In this document: positions 1 through 7,741 of the stretch, piece after piece | Layout: each line of letters begins with the position of its first letter | Numbering within the stretch: position 1 is the stretch's first letter | Source: an uncultured Acetatifactor sp. | GTDB taxonomy: Bacteria > Bacillota > Clostridia > Lachnospirales > Lachnospiraceae | Length of the DNA stretch: 53,484 bases | NCBI GenBank assembly: GCA_910585015.1 | Contig: CAJUCT010000031.1 | Coordinates: 1 to 53,484, forward strand | Direction of reading: 5' to 3' | Notes under the pieces: generated by a model | Seen by the model: only the letters and a program-made list of their open reading frames with translations | Told to the model about the DNA's origin: nothing | The model's database searches: none | Translations under genes and position numbers: made by a program

Positions 1-35
1 CACATCCATCAGTGCGTTGTCCGGGCATCCGCTGT

Positions 36-1559
36 TTAGAGTTCCGCTTCTTCCCCGGCGATGACCTCCCCGATGGAATCCGCCAGTTTTCCGGCGGTCA
101 GGCCGTAGCTGCTGTGCCGCCGCGCCGCTTTCTCTCCTGCCAGACCGTGCAGGTATACGCCCACGCCGGCCGCCGAAAAGGCATCCGCCCCCTGGGCCAG
201 CAGAGCGGCTATAACACCCGTGAGCACATCACCGCTGCCTGCGGTTCCCATGCCGCTGTCCCCTGTCAGGTTCACACAGTTCTCCCCCTGCTCCCTGCAC
301 ACCAGGGTTCTGGCCCCCTTACACACTAAAGTACAGTGGAGATCCTGGGCCAATATCCTGGCCGCATGTTCCCGGTTCTCCCTGACCTGCTCCAACGTCT
401 TGCCGCTGAGCCGGGACAATTCCCCCTCATGGGGCGTCAAAACCATAGCTCTCCCCGCTTTTCCCTGATCGGCAGTCCGAATCTGCAGACTCATATCACC
501 GGCAATCAAATTTAATGCATCCGCGTCCAGCACCAGGGGCAGCCAACTCTCTCCCAGTACCCCCGCTAAAATCTCCTTTACCCGGCTGTTTTTGCCCAGC
601 CCCGGCCCTATGGCGATCACATCCGCCCACTCGCAGCCCCCCTGCCAGTCCTCCGGCGCCGCCCAGAGCGCCTCCGGCACCGCCGCCTGCAGAATGCCCC
701 TGTTCTCCTGGGGACATATCACCTTCACCATACCTGCTCCTGTGTGGTATGCCGCCCTGGCCGCCAGCACTGCCGCCCCCGGCATCTGGTCAAATCCGGC
801 GATCAACAGCACCTTGCCAAAGGTTCCTTTATGCCCGTCCCTCCGCCTGGGAGGAAGGAGTTTTCCCACGGGCTCATCATAGTAGAACATCTCGGGCTTT
901 TTCCCGGCGGCATCAAAGCAGGTTCCGTTGATGCCGATCTCCTTGACGGCCAGTCGCCCGGTATACTCTGCGCCGGGATAGAAAAGCAGACCTTTTTTTG
1001 CCCAGCCAAAAGTCACAGTCAGGTCGGCCCTCACGGCCTCCCCCATGATCCTGCCCGTGGACGCATGTATGCCGCTGGGCACATCCACAGACAGTTTAAA
1101 TCCCTTCCTGCGGTTCATCTCCTTGACGATCTCCGCATATTCTCCCTGTATCTGCCGGGACAACCCTATACCGAAGAGGGCATCCACCACTATAGTATAT
1201 TCCTCACGGGGCCAATTGCTGACCATCCGCACCGGATAATAGCCGATAATTTTATACTGTCTCTCCCACTCCCGGGTACAGTGCCCGGCAGAGCCTGTCT
1301 GATAGACTGTCACCTGCCAGTCCTCCAGAGACAGTATCCTGGCCACAGCCAGGCCATCCGCTCCATTGTTGCCGCCGCCCGCCACCACCAGGAGCCTTTT
1401 TTCCTCTGTCCGCAGATGTCGGTCCGCGGCATAGGCGCGGATCTCCTCCGCCACGGCAAGAGCCGCTCTCTCCATCAGCGCCAGCGACGGCATGCCCATA
1501 GTTTCTATGACGGCCTCCTCAAAAAGCTTCATCTCCCGGGCGTCTACCACATATTTCAT
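36..1559 (-). CDS. nnr: Bifunctional NAD(P)HX epimerase / ADP-dependent dehydratase
   Basis: This 507-aa protein repairs hydrated NADH and NADPH in the cytosol. An N-terminal YjeF_N epimerase half (about residues 1-215, with GGGNNGADGLAVAR near residue 61) interconverts the R and S forms. The C-terminal kinase-like half (about 225-500, with GHKGTFGKVLLIAG and the GTAGSGDVLTG motif near residue 455) dehydrates S-NAD(P)HX using ADP. Both halves look complete and the length is normal for the fused bacterial form. The ATG at 1559 follows a GAGGA ribosome site. It lies 75 bp downstream of the coiled-coil gene on the same strand. The identification is firm from the two family motifs. Confidence 0.93.
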   Translation of the reverse strand: MKYVVDAREMKLFEEAVIETMGMPSLALMERAALAVAEEIRAYAADRHLRTEEKRLLVVAGGGNNGADGLAVARILSLEDWQVTVYQTGSAGHCTREWERQYKIIGYYPVRMVSNWPREEYTIVVDALFGIGLSRQIQGEYAEIVKEMNRRKGFKLSVDVPSGIHASTGRIMGEAVRADLTVTFGWAKKGLLFYPGAEYTGRLAVKEIGINGTCFDAAGKKPEMFYYDEPVGKLLPPRRRDGHKGTFGKVLLIAGFDQMPGAAVLAARAAYHTGAGMVKVICPQENRGILQAAVPEALWAAPEDWQGGCEWADVIAIGPGLGKNSRVKEILAGVLGESWLPLVLDADALNLIAGDMSLQIRTADQGKAGRAMVLTPHEGELSRLSGKTLEQVRENREHAARILAQDLHCTLVCKGARTLVCREQGENCVNLTGDSGMGTAGSGDVLTGVIAALLAQGADAFSAAGVGVYLHGLAGEKAARRHSSYGLTAGKLADSIGEVIAGEEAEL

Positions 1560-1587
1560 AGTCTTCCTCTTTCCTGTTTGTCTTAAA

Positions 1588-1620
1588 AAGCAAGAGGGCC
1601 GTCACAATGCAACAGTCCCT
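1588..1620 (-). terminator. Possible weak intrinsic terminator
   Basis: On the minus strand a GAGGG arm and a CCCTC arm enclose about 18 nt and are followed by TTGCTTTTT. It sits between the coiled-coil gene and nnr. The stem is short, so this is tentative. Confidence 0.35.
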
Positions 1621-1634
1621 CCCCTATGGCTCTC

Positions 1635-2300
1635 TCAGCCTTTATTTTTCTTTGTCCCCGCTCTGCCTTCCGCTGCCTTCTTCTGATCGGCTGTCAAAGG
1701 ATCATGCTGCATATCAAACAGGTCGATGACATCCGCCCCAAACAGATCATGCATATAAGAATATATCTGCCGGTTCTGGTATTCCATCTCCTGCTTGCGG
1801 ACCAGATTTTTTTTGAGTTCTATGCGTATGTATTTTACCCACTGAGCAATCTCCTCGATCTGCTGCGTGTTCTCCTGCATACTCTCATAGCAATATTTCA
1901 TGGTGGACAGCATAAGGGCATGGTTCACCTGCTGGATCTGCTCAGGCAGTTCCAGCAATTGGTCCTGGCATTCCTCCAGCTTTTCGTTGCACTCTTCGAT
2001 CAGACGCCTGTTATCGTCCAGCTTTTTCTCCAATGACTTGCTGTACTTTTGTTCCAATTCATTCGCCATGGGCACAATCTCGTCCATCAGCTTCTTTTTC
2101 AGCTTTTTGATATTCTTGTAGTCCACATTCAGCTGGCCCTGCCGCTGCACCAGCTCGTTGAGCCGCTTCTCCTGGGCCTGGATCTTCGGCAATTCGGCCA
2201 GGTCCTTAAACAATTTGTACCATTTGTTATCCAGAGTCAGCACCGGCACTTTTTTCCCTGCCAGTGCCTGCTCATAGATCTCTGACTTGTCTCCCACCAC
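1635..2300 (-). CDS. Coiled-coil protein of unknown function
   Basis: I do not recognise a named family. The 221-aa product has no signal peptide or membrane segment and is dominated by charged, heptad-rich helix from about residue 45 to 170, followed by a short Lys-rich tail. It is likely a soluble cytosolic coiled-coil protein. The start used is GTG at 2300, preceded by AAAGGTGG; no in-frame ATG lies near the N-terminus. It sits between rex and nnr on the same strand, an arrangement that hints at co-expression but gives no function. Confidence 0.7.
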   Translation of the reverse strand: MVGDKSEIYEQALAGKKVPVLTLDNKWYKLFKDLAELPKIQAQEKRLNELVQRQGQLNVDYKNIKKLKKKLMDEIVPMANELEQKYSKSLEKKLDDNRRLIEECNEKLEECQDQLLELPEQIQQVNHALMLSTMKYCYESMQENTQQIEEIAQWVKYIRIELKKNLVRKQEMEYQNRQIYSYMHDLFGADVIDLFDMQHDPLTADQKKAAEGRAGTKKNKG

Positions 2301-2320
2301 GCATCCACCTTTCCTATTAC

Positions 2321-2336
2321 AAGTTCCGCATTCTCC
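2321..2336. repeat. Short fragment resembling the icd/GntR palindrome arm
   Basis: The 16 bases beginning AAGTTCCGCAT match the first part of the 28-bp repeat at 7591 and 7711, with a small change near the end. It lies between rex and the coiled-coil gene. It may be a degenerate remnant of the same dispersed element, or chance. Confidence 0.35.
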
Positions 2337-2402
2337 GGCGCCTCACCAGAAACAAAATCCTTTCGCACACATGTGCGCGGCGCTGTATATAAGTCTGCTG
2401 AT

Positions 2403-3059
2403 CTATAATTCGGCAGATTCTCGATTTTCCTGAAGGTATCTGTTGATATTATAGGACAGCTTCATCAGGCTGTCGGATAAATGTACATTTTCCACCTGGA
2501 TCCCCTCCGGTACATTCAGATCCACATGGGCAAAATTCCAGATAGCCTTGATGCCGTTCTGTACCAGGTGTTCCGCCACCTCCACGGCGCTGTTCTTGGG
2601 GATGGCAAGCACTGCTATATCCACATCGTTGTCCCTGATAAACTGCTCCATCTCCTCCATGGGCTGTACCCGGATCCCCCGGACTTCCTTCCCCGTCAGT
2701 TCCGGGTTTTTGTCAAATATCCCGCTGAATAGAAACCCTCTGCGCTCAAAATTCAGATATCCTCCCAGTGCCTGACCCAGATTGCCCGCGCCGATGATGA
2801 TAAAGCGGTGTGTCCGATCCAATCCCAGTATCCTGCTAATCTCCCGATACAAATATTCCACATTGTATCCGTACCCCTGCTGTCCAAAGCCGCCAAAGTT
2901 ATTCAGGTCCTGCCGGATCTGTGAAGCCGTCACCTTCATCCGCTCACTGAGTTCCTGAGAGGAAACTCTTTCCATTCCTTCGTCCTTCAGCTCCCCCAGG
3001 TATCGCAGATACCTGGGCAGCCGCCCGATTACCGCCTGGGAAATCTCTTTTTCTTCCAT
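2403..3059 (-). CDS. rex: Redox-sensing transcriptional repressor Rex
   Basis: Rex senses the NADH/NAD+ ratio and represses fermentation and hydrogen genes when NADH is low. An N-terminal winged helix (SSQELSERMKVTASQIRQDL) is followed by the FGGFGQQGYGY segment and a Rossmann domain with GAGNLGQALGGY. From the ATG at 3059 it is 218 aa, typical of the family. An upstream in-frame ATG at 3134 has a better-spaced GAGGT site and would add 25 residues encoded by the repeat module described separately, so the true start is uncertain. A strong promoter lies at 3244-3272, and a Rex-like operator overlaps it, suggesting autoregulation. Confidence 0.95.
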   Translation of the reverse strand: MEEKEISQAVIGRLPRYLRYLGELKDEGMERVSSQELSERMKVTASQIRQDLNNFGGFGQQGYGYNVEYLYREISRILGLDRTHRFIIIGAGNLGQALGGYLNFERRGFLFSGIFDKNPELTGKEVRGIRVQPMEEMEQFIRDNDVDIAVLAIPKNSAVEVAEHLVQNGIKAIWNFAHVDLNVPEGIQVENVHLSDSLMKLSYNINRYLQENRESAEL

Positions 3060-3062
3060 CAT

Positions 3063-3138
3063 ACCTCTTTCCTGCATATCGCTGGCTTTGCCTGCGATAC
3101 TGCGCCAATCAGTATTTGGATGTGTAACATCCAAACTT
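3063..3138 (-). repeat. 76-bp hairpin/RBS module, copy 1 (rex leader)
   Basis: This is the promoter-distal of two exact-length tandem units. On the minus strand it runs AAGTTTGGATGT, a hairpin GGATGTTACACATCC, an AT-rich joint, a second hairpin from CGCAGGC to GCCAGCG, then GATATGCAGG and the AAAGAGGT ribosome site of rex. The second stem has one internal mismatch. By eye about 62 of 76 positions agree with copy 2. Confidence 0.85.
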
Positions 3139-3214
3139 ACCTCTTCCCTGCATATCGCAGGCCGAGTCTGCGATACTGCGTTAATGCGTATTTGGAAGTT
3201 TCACTTCCAAACTT
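3139..3214 (-). repeat. 76-bp hairpin/RBS module, copy 2 (rex leader)
   Basis: This is the promoter-proximal unit. Its first hairpin is GGAAGTGAAACTTCC, where the A-T/T-A pair is swapped relative to copy 1, so pairing is kept while sequence changes. The second hairpin pairs CGCAG with CTGCG. It also ends in GATATGCAGGGAAGAGGT, so each unit carries its own Shine-Dalgarno sequence; a GGAGGT precedes the unit at 3215-3220. Confidence 0.85.
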
Positions 3215-3243
3215 ACCTCCGAAATAAAAATTCAACTGCATTT

Positions 3244-3272
3244 ATTATATCCGACTGTTAAAAATATGTCAA
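3244..3272 (-). promoter_or_regulatory. rex promoter with overlapping Rex-like operator
   Basis: On the minus strand TTGACA (3267-3272), a 17-bp spacer and TATAAT (3244-3249) form a consensus housekeeping promoter. The stretch TTGACATATTTTTAACA across the -35 and spacer resembles the Rex operator pattern TTGTTAA-N4-TTAACAA, with the right half matching best. Binding by Rex is an inference. Confidence 0.75.
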
Positions 3273-3316
3273 TGAATATGAGAACGCATATTGGATAATA
3301 AAAATCAAAGTTCCTT

Positions 3317-4108
3317 TTAAAGCCTTCCAAATATCACTGTATAGATTTTACTACAGATATCCACTTTTTCCTTTGCTGTCTTTCCCCTTATTTTGTCCGC
3401 AAACAATCGAACAATCATATTATTACACTCATACTCATTCAAAACGCCATTATTATCTATTATATTTTTTATATAATCAACCAACTGATATGTTTTGTAC
3501 TTGGGATCATTTAAATGAAAACGTTGAATATGACTTTTAATAAACGCTACCTCATCGTCTGAATATGTATACAAATCTATGTTCGGCTGAAATTCCATCT
3601 TTAAAATGTCATACCGGACAGCCAAGGGCATCCCCGACTGCCCACCTGTAACTCCCATGGGCTGCAAAATAATCTCTGCGTCCGGCATTTCACTATATTT
3701 TTTCTGCAGGATTCGAAGTGGTTTACACGGAACTGTACATTGCTTTCTCCGCTCTGTCGTACATCTGCATTTTTCTTCAAAATTTTTTCTATCAGCATCG
3801 GTTACTTTCCTTTTCTGTTCCCCTATTCTTTTAAAGGAAAGATTACAAGTTGGACATGCCATACCGATATTTGGAATACACTCTATAAGTCTGTCCGAAT
3901 TACTTTTTTCTATCGCATGTTCCAGATTTCCATACAGTTTTTTATCCACCTTCACCCGTGAATAGCAATACATGCAGTATCCACCACTAGCATCTACCAG
4001 GGCCTCTTTTGTATTCTCTTTTTCACTTGCATTCAAATATCCATACTTTTTCCATTTCTTATATTGAACCTGAAACAGCGGAATATCCAAATATAGGAAA
4101 TCTTCCAT
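3317..4108 (-). CDS. HNH nuclease, PtuB-like, of three-gene defence operon
   Basis: This 263-aa protein carries a zinc-knuckle HNH fold: C45-x2-C48, an EH pair at 63-64 that supplies the first catalytic His, and C85-x2-C88-N89. This layout matches the TIGR02646/PtuB type nuclease found in Septu and in retron Ec78 effectors, which cut nucleic acid when released by a partner ATPase. The start is ATG 4108 with GGAGTGG just upstream; only 3 bp separate it from the ATPase stop, so translation is probably coupled. Base use is markedly AT-rich compared with the flanking rex and icd, suggesting transfer. Nuclease activity and a defence role are inferred. Confidence 0.75.
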   Translation of the reverse strand: MEDFLYLDIPLFQVQYKKWKKYGYLNASEKENTKEALVDASGGYCMYCYSRVKVDKKLYGNLEHAIEKSNSDRLIECIPNIGMACPTCNLSFKRIGEQKRKVTDADRKNFEEKCRCTTERRKQCTVPCKPLRILQKKYSEMPDAEIILQPMGVTGGQSGMPLAVRYDILKMEFQPNIDLYTYSDDEVAFIKSHIQRFHLNDPKYKTYQLVDYIKNIIDNNGVLNEYECNNMIVRLFADKIRGKTAKEKVDICSKIYTVIFGRL

Positions 4109-4111
4109 GTC

Positions 4112-5059
4112 TTACCACTCCATAATCTGTCTGTAAATCAACTGTTGCGAAGCTGTCAGTTTTTCATATTGTAATTGTAACATCTTGCTCTGATCCTGCT
4201 CCGTCCATGCATTGTTAATTTTATTATTTAGCATACGCCTTAATACTTCCTCGACCTTCGAGCTTCGTGTCATATGGGCGCCAAAAACTCTGTCAAATAT
4301 AATCTGTACTTCAGAAACAGACTGATAGTCATTTATATCCATGACCTCAACTCCTAAATCATCCAGCACAATCAAATTTGCATTCTGTGTACCAGCAACC
4401 AAATCACAGGAGTGCGTTGTAACGATAAACTCCATTTGTGGGAAATACTCTTTTATGAAAGGGAAAATTTTATACGCATACCCTGGAGAAAGAAATTCAT
4501 CCAACTCGTCTATAATCACTAAAGCTCTATCCAAGTGTTTCTCTGTTACGCATTTTTCCTGATAATATAACAGTTCTATAAGGAGACGTACTATTGCCTG
4601 ATATCCACTTGACAACTTGCCTCTGCCCTCCTTAAACTCCACTTCCCCTAAAATACTGTTCGGAACAATTTGAAATCGTTCCTTGGTCAACTTCTCAAAA
4701 AGTTCTTGTACCCTTTCTCCCAGCCAATCATACATTTCTTCTATTCTTTCAACGGATGTATCATAGCAATTAAAAGAATCTTTTAGGTTAAAACAGTCCT
4801 CCTGTAGCCTTTTTGATAGTATTGCTTTTTTGTATTCATGCGGACGGCTCTCTTCTACAATCTTTGATATATCAAATCCTCTGTTTACCGCATCGATAAA
4901 ATATATTTCATCTGTTATACCTTTTTTTGCAATCAGCATTCTTAAAAGCAGAGACTTCCCGCTGGAATTATCCCCTATTATCACGCCGTCTTCATATTTT
5001 AATTCCCTGTCTATTATTTTTTGAGAAATACTGTCAAGGAAATTCATTCCAAATTTCAT
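4112..5059 (-). CDS. AAA/ABC-type ATPase of three-gene defence operon
   Basis: The 315-aa product has a Walker A motif GDNSSGKS near residues 29-36, a Walker B ALVIIDELDEF near residue 190 with the catalytic Glu replaced in context by D-E-L-D-E, and a TTHS switch His. It belongs to the SMC-like ATPases paired with nucleases (PtuA, OLD, retron partners) but is shorter than typical PtuA and has no visible long coiled coil. ATG 5059 is preferred because GGGAGGTG lies 10 nt before it; the longer frame to 5080 would put its ATG inside that ribosome site. It overlaps the DUF262 gene by 26 bp. It probably senses or gates the HNH nuclease; that is inference. Confidence 0.8.
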   Translation of the reverse strand: MKFGMNFLDSISQKIIDRELKYEDGVIIGDNSSGKSLLLRMLIAKKGITDEIYFIDAVNRGFDISKIVEESRPHEYKKAILSKRLQEDCFNLKDSFNCYDTSVERIEEMYDWLGERVQELFEKLTKERFQIVPNSILGEVEFKEGRGKLSSGYQAIVRLLIELLYYQEKCVTEKHLDRALVIIDELDEFLSPGYAYKIFPFIKEYFPQMEFIVTTHSCDLVAGTQNANLIVLDDLGVEVMDINDYQSVSEVQIIFDRVFGAHMTRSSKVEEVLRRMLNNKINNAWTEQDQSKMLQLQYEKLTASQQLIYRQIMEW

Positions 5060-6167
5060 ATACCGCGTTCCACCTCCCATTCATCTTTTTAATATTCACA
5101 GTTCTCTGTCCACTGTTTTCTTTGTATTTACCAACACTTTGAACTAAATCCAAAAGTGATTTAGTAATCTCTTTCTTTGTTCCAAGTTTCTCAAATATAA
5201 TATAAAAACCCTCTACCAAGGCAACTTTTGATGACAGAACTGTATTAATATTAAACAAATTAACAAATTCTTCCAGACTATTTTTATATTCCACAATATC
5301 TTCTCTCCCAAAAGAGACAGCTTCCTCAGAAAAATGATCCAGCATCTCCGCATAAGAACTATAATAGCCTTCTATCTTAAACTCAATTTTCTTCTGTTCC
5401 TGACATTTCGTATAATGCACATATTTTTTTAATGCGCAAAAACGTAAAAGTGTTTCCAAATCCCTATCTTTTGAGTCCTCCCTTCCCCATAATTTTCTCC
5501 ATTTCGTATTTTTTATATTAAAATCATGTAGCATGTCATAAAATTCACACATAAAAATGCCATTTCTTTGTTCCTGATTAGAAAGAAGAGCCCCATTTTT
5601 ATTTAGATTAGCAAAGATAGTCTGTAAAATTTCATTCTTTTTCCCTTCTCGGCCAATCTTTATTTCAATAACAGTGATCGTTGTATAGTCTACTCTCCTT
5701 CTAAATTCCACTGGCAACGTAGCATAATCTACATTTATTTCCCTGTTGTCGGTTCCCTTCATCGTAATATGGAGTTCTTCCAATGGGAACTGTTCTTTCA
5801 ATGCATCCGCAAATGATAAGTTTCCAACATCTAAATCCGAAAAATTGATTGCACTCTCCATCCTCTTGTTAAGAAAATATCCAATATAATAGAAAAAAAG
5901 ACTCATCACTCTCTGTTGACCATCTAAAATTTCCAGTTGATTTTTATCATTACGGCATGTATAAATAGGAGGAATAGGCAGTCCTTTTAGCAGCGACTCT
6001 ACCAGCCCAATTACCTGCTTCTTCCCCCAACGATATTTCCTCTGATACTTCGGAATAATATACATATTATCATTTACGCTCTCTACTAACGTGCGAAATC
6101 CTATATCCGATTTATATTGCTGGACTTTTGCAATATCCAGATATTCCAATACTTTATCATTCAGCAT
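5034..6167 (-). CDS. DUF262 (GmrSD-like N-terminal) protein of three-gene defence operon
   Basis: The 377-aa protein begins the operon. It contains the DUF262 ParB-like signature: IPKYQRKYRW at 38-47 and LDGQQR at 81-86, plus a later NQEQRNGIF element. DUF262 domains in GmrS, SspE and BrxU hydrolyse nucleotides and sense modified DNA. Unlike GmrSD there is no DUF1524 HNH domain in the chain; the C-terminal 200 residues are helical and unassigned. The start has a strong AGGAGGAAG site. A promoter lies at 6228-6256. Sequence is AT-rich. A sensor role upstream of the ATPase and nuclease is inferred from operon structure. Confidence 0.8.
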   Translation of the reverse strand: MLNDKVLEYLDIAKVQQYKSDIGFRTLVESVNDNMYIIPKYQRKYRWGKKQVIGLVESLLKGLPIPPIYTCRNDKNQLEILDGQQRVMSLFFYYIGYFLNKRMESAINFSDLDVGNLSFADALKEQFPLEELHITMKGTDNREINVDYATLPVEFRRRVDYTTITVIEIKIGREGKKNEILQTIFANLNKNGALLSNQEQRNGIFMCEFYDMLHDFNIKNTKWRKLWGREDSKDRDLETLLRFCALKKYVHYTKCQEQKKIEFKIEGYYSSYAEMLDHFSEEAVSFGREDIVEYKNSLEEFVNLFNINTVLSSKVALVEGFYIIFEKLGTKKEITKSLLDLVQSVGKYKENSGQRTVNIKKMNGRWNAVYEIWNEFP

Positions 6168-6227
6168 AAGACTTCCTCCTGCAAGCCATAAATATTACTC
6201 TATTCATTATGACTTCTTACTGGAAAC

Positions 6228-6256
6228 AGTATATACTATTCCGAGATCGTTTACAA
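6228..6256 (-). promoter_or_regulatory. Promoter of the DUF262-ATPase-HNH operon
   Basis: On the minus strand TTGTAA (6251-6256), a 17-bp spacer and TATACT (6228-6233) form a good housekeeping promoter 61 bp upstream of the DUF262 start. The operon therefore appears independently transcribed rather than read from icd. Confidence 0.65.
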
Positions 6257-6277
6257 CTGCCTGAAACAAATAAATTG

Positions 6278-6308
6278 ATAATGAGGCAAACAAAGTTTGC
6301 CTCATTAT
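6278..6308 (-). terminator. Perfect 14-bp inverted repeat downstream of icd
   Basis: The arms ATAATGAGGCAAAC and GTTTGCCTCATTAT enclose a 3-nt loop. It lies between icd and the defence operon. It lacks a long U-tract, so it may be a terminator that depends mainly on the long stem, or a boundary element. Confidence 0.6.
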
Positions 6309-6357
6309 GTACACAATATTCATCAAAAAGAAATTTAACAATTATAATCGTAAAACC

Positions 6358-7566
6358 TTACAGCAGGCTGTCCAGAGTCTCCCGGATAGCCTTGATGAAA
6401 TCCAGGCTGTTTAACACCACCGGGTGTTCGCAGGTGGAGATGGAGGCCAGGGACTTGGTCATTTTGCCGTTCTCCACAGTCTTGACACAAGCCCGCTCCA
6501 GCTTCTCGCCGAAAGCTGTCAGTTCAGGGATATTGTCCAGTTCGCCCCTCTTTTTCAGGGCGCCTGTCCAGGCAAAGATGGTGGCGATGCCGTTGGTGGA
6601 GGTCTCCTCCCCTTTCAGATGCTTGTAGTAATGCCGCTGCACTGTGCCGTGGGCCGCCTCGTACTCATATACACCGTTGGGGGATACCAGCACCGATGTC
6701 ATCATGGACAAATCTCCGTAGGCTGTGGCCACCATGTCCGACATAACATCTCCGTCATAATTCTTGCAGGCCCAGATAAAGCCTCCCTCGGAGCGGATCA
6801 CACGGGCCACCGCGTCGTCGATCAGGGTATAAAAATACTCGATTCCCAGTTCCTTGAACTTTTCCGCATACTCCTGATCATAGATCTCCTGGAAGATATC
6901 CTTAAAAGTGTGATCGTACTTCTTGGAAATGGTGTCCTTGGTGGCAAACCACAGATCCTGCTTGGTGTCAATGGCATAGTTAAAGCAGGAACGCGCAAAA
7001 CTGGAGATGGATTTCTCCGTGTTGTGAATGCCCTGTAAGATACCTGCGCCGGTAAAGTTATGAATAGTCTCCCGTATCTGGGTTCCGTCCTCCCCTGTAA
7101 ATACCAACTCCGCCTTGCCGGGGCCGGGCACCTTGATCTCGGTATTTTTATACACATCCCCGTAAGCGTGTCTGGCAATGGTGATAGGCTTGCTCCACTT
7201 ATTCACATAAGGTACAATGCCCTTGATCAGGATCGGCGCACGGAACACAGTGCCGTCCAGAATGGCACGAATGGTTCCGTTGGGGCTCTTCCACATCTCC
7301 TTCAGGTTGTATTCTGTCATCCTGGCCGCATTGGGCGTGATGGTGGCGCATTTTACCGCCACACCATATTTCAGGGTGGCGTTGGCGGAGTCCACTGTCA
7401 CCTGGTCGTCCGTCTCATTGCGGTGCTCCAGGCCCAGATCATAATACTCTGTTTTCAGGTCCACATAGGGCAGAATCAACTCATCCTTAATCATCTGCCA
7501 CAGGATACGGGTCATCTCGTCTCCGTCCATCTCCACCAGCGGGGTTGTCATCTTAATTTTTTCCAT
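6358..7566 (-). CDS. icd: NADP-dependent isocitrate dehydrogenase
   Basis: Cytosolic homodimeric enzyme that oxidatively decarboxylates isocitrate to 2-oxoglutarate, here most likely feeding glutamate synthesis in an anaerobe. The 402-aa sequence is the eukaryote-like subfamily II form: TTPLVEMDGDEMTRI at the N-terminus, the SPNGTIRAILDGTVFR substrate loop, the IHNFTGAG segment and the metal-binding NYDGDVMSDMVA region. Length is typical. The ATG follows GAGAGG. It is third in a minus-strand group after the Re-citrate synthase and a GntR regulator, separated from the latter by a large palindromic repeat. Aconitase is not in the window. Confidence 0.95.
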   Translation of the reverse strand: MEKIKMTTPLVEMDGDEMTRILWQMIKDELILPYVDLKTEYYDLGLEHRNETDDQVTVDSANATLKYGVAVKCATITPNAARMTEYNLKEMWKSPNGTIRAILDGTVFRAPILIKGIVPYVNKWSKPITIARHAYGDVYKNTEIKVPGPGKAELVFTGEDGTQIRETIHNFTGAGILQGIHNTEKSISSFARSCFNYAIDTKQDLWFATKDTISKKYDHTFKDIFQEIYDQEYAEKFKELGIEYFYTLIDDAVARVIRSEGGFIWACKNYDGDVMSDMVATAYGDLSMMTSVLVSPNGVYEYEAAHGTVQRHYYKHLKGEETSTNGIATIFAWTGALKKRGELDNIPELTAFGEKLERACVKTVENGKMTKSLASISTCEHPVVLNSLDFIKAIRETLDSLL

Positions 7567-7590
7567 CTTGCAGCCTCTCTTTCTTATTTA

Positions 7591-7738
7591 AAGTTCCGCA
7601 TATTCCCTACTTGCACACTATCCCCGTGAGCAAAATCATGCCGCTTTGGCGTCCTGATTTTCCTCAGTGTGCATTCCGGGAATATGCTGTCTAAACATTC
7701 TTTGATTCTTAAGTTCCGCATATTCCCTACTTGCACAC
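7591..7738. repeat. 90-bp imperfect palindrome with flanking 28-bp direct repeats
   Basis: A nested palindrome spans 7598-7687: outer arms GCATATTCCC/GGGAATATGC, middle arms TGCACACT/AGTGTGCA, inner arms GAGcAAAATCA/TGATTTTcCTC. A 28-bp sequence beginning AAGTTCCGCATATTCC occurs at 7591-7618, overlapping the left arm, and identically at 7711-7738, 3 bp beyond the GntR stop codon. It fills the GntR-icd gap. It could be a REP/MITE-type element, an mRNA processing or attenuation hairpin, or both. Confidence 0.8.
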
Positions 7739-7741
7739 ACC

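Noticed and set aside
515..1586. Long plus-strand open frames opposite nnr
   Set aside because: They are antisense shadows: Pro/Ser/Arg-rich, without ribosome sites or family motifs, lying wholly inside nnr.
3317..6167. Calling the operon a GmrSD type IV restriction system
   Set aside because: The DUF262 protein lacks a DUF1524 HNH domain and the nuclease is of PtuB type with a separate ATPase, so the GmrSD label does not fit.
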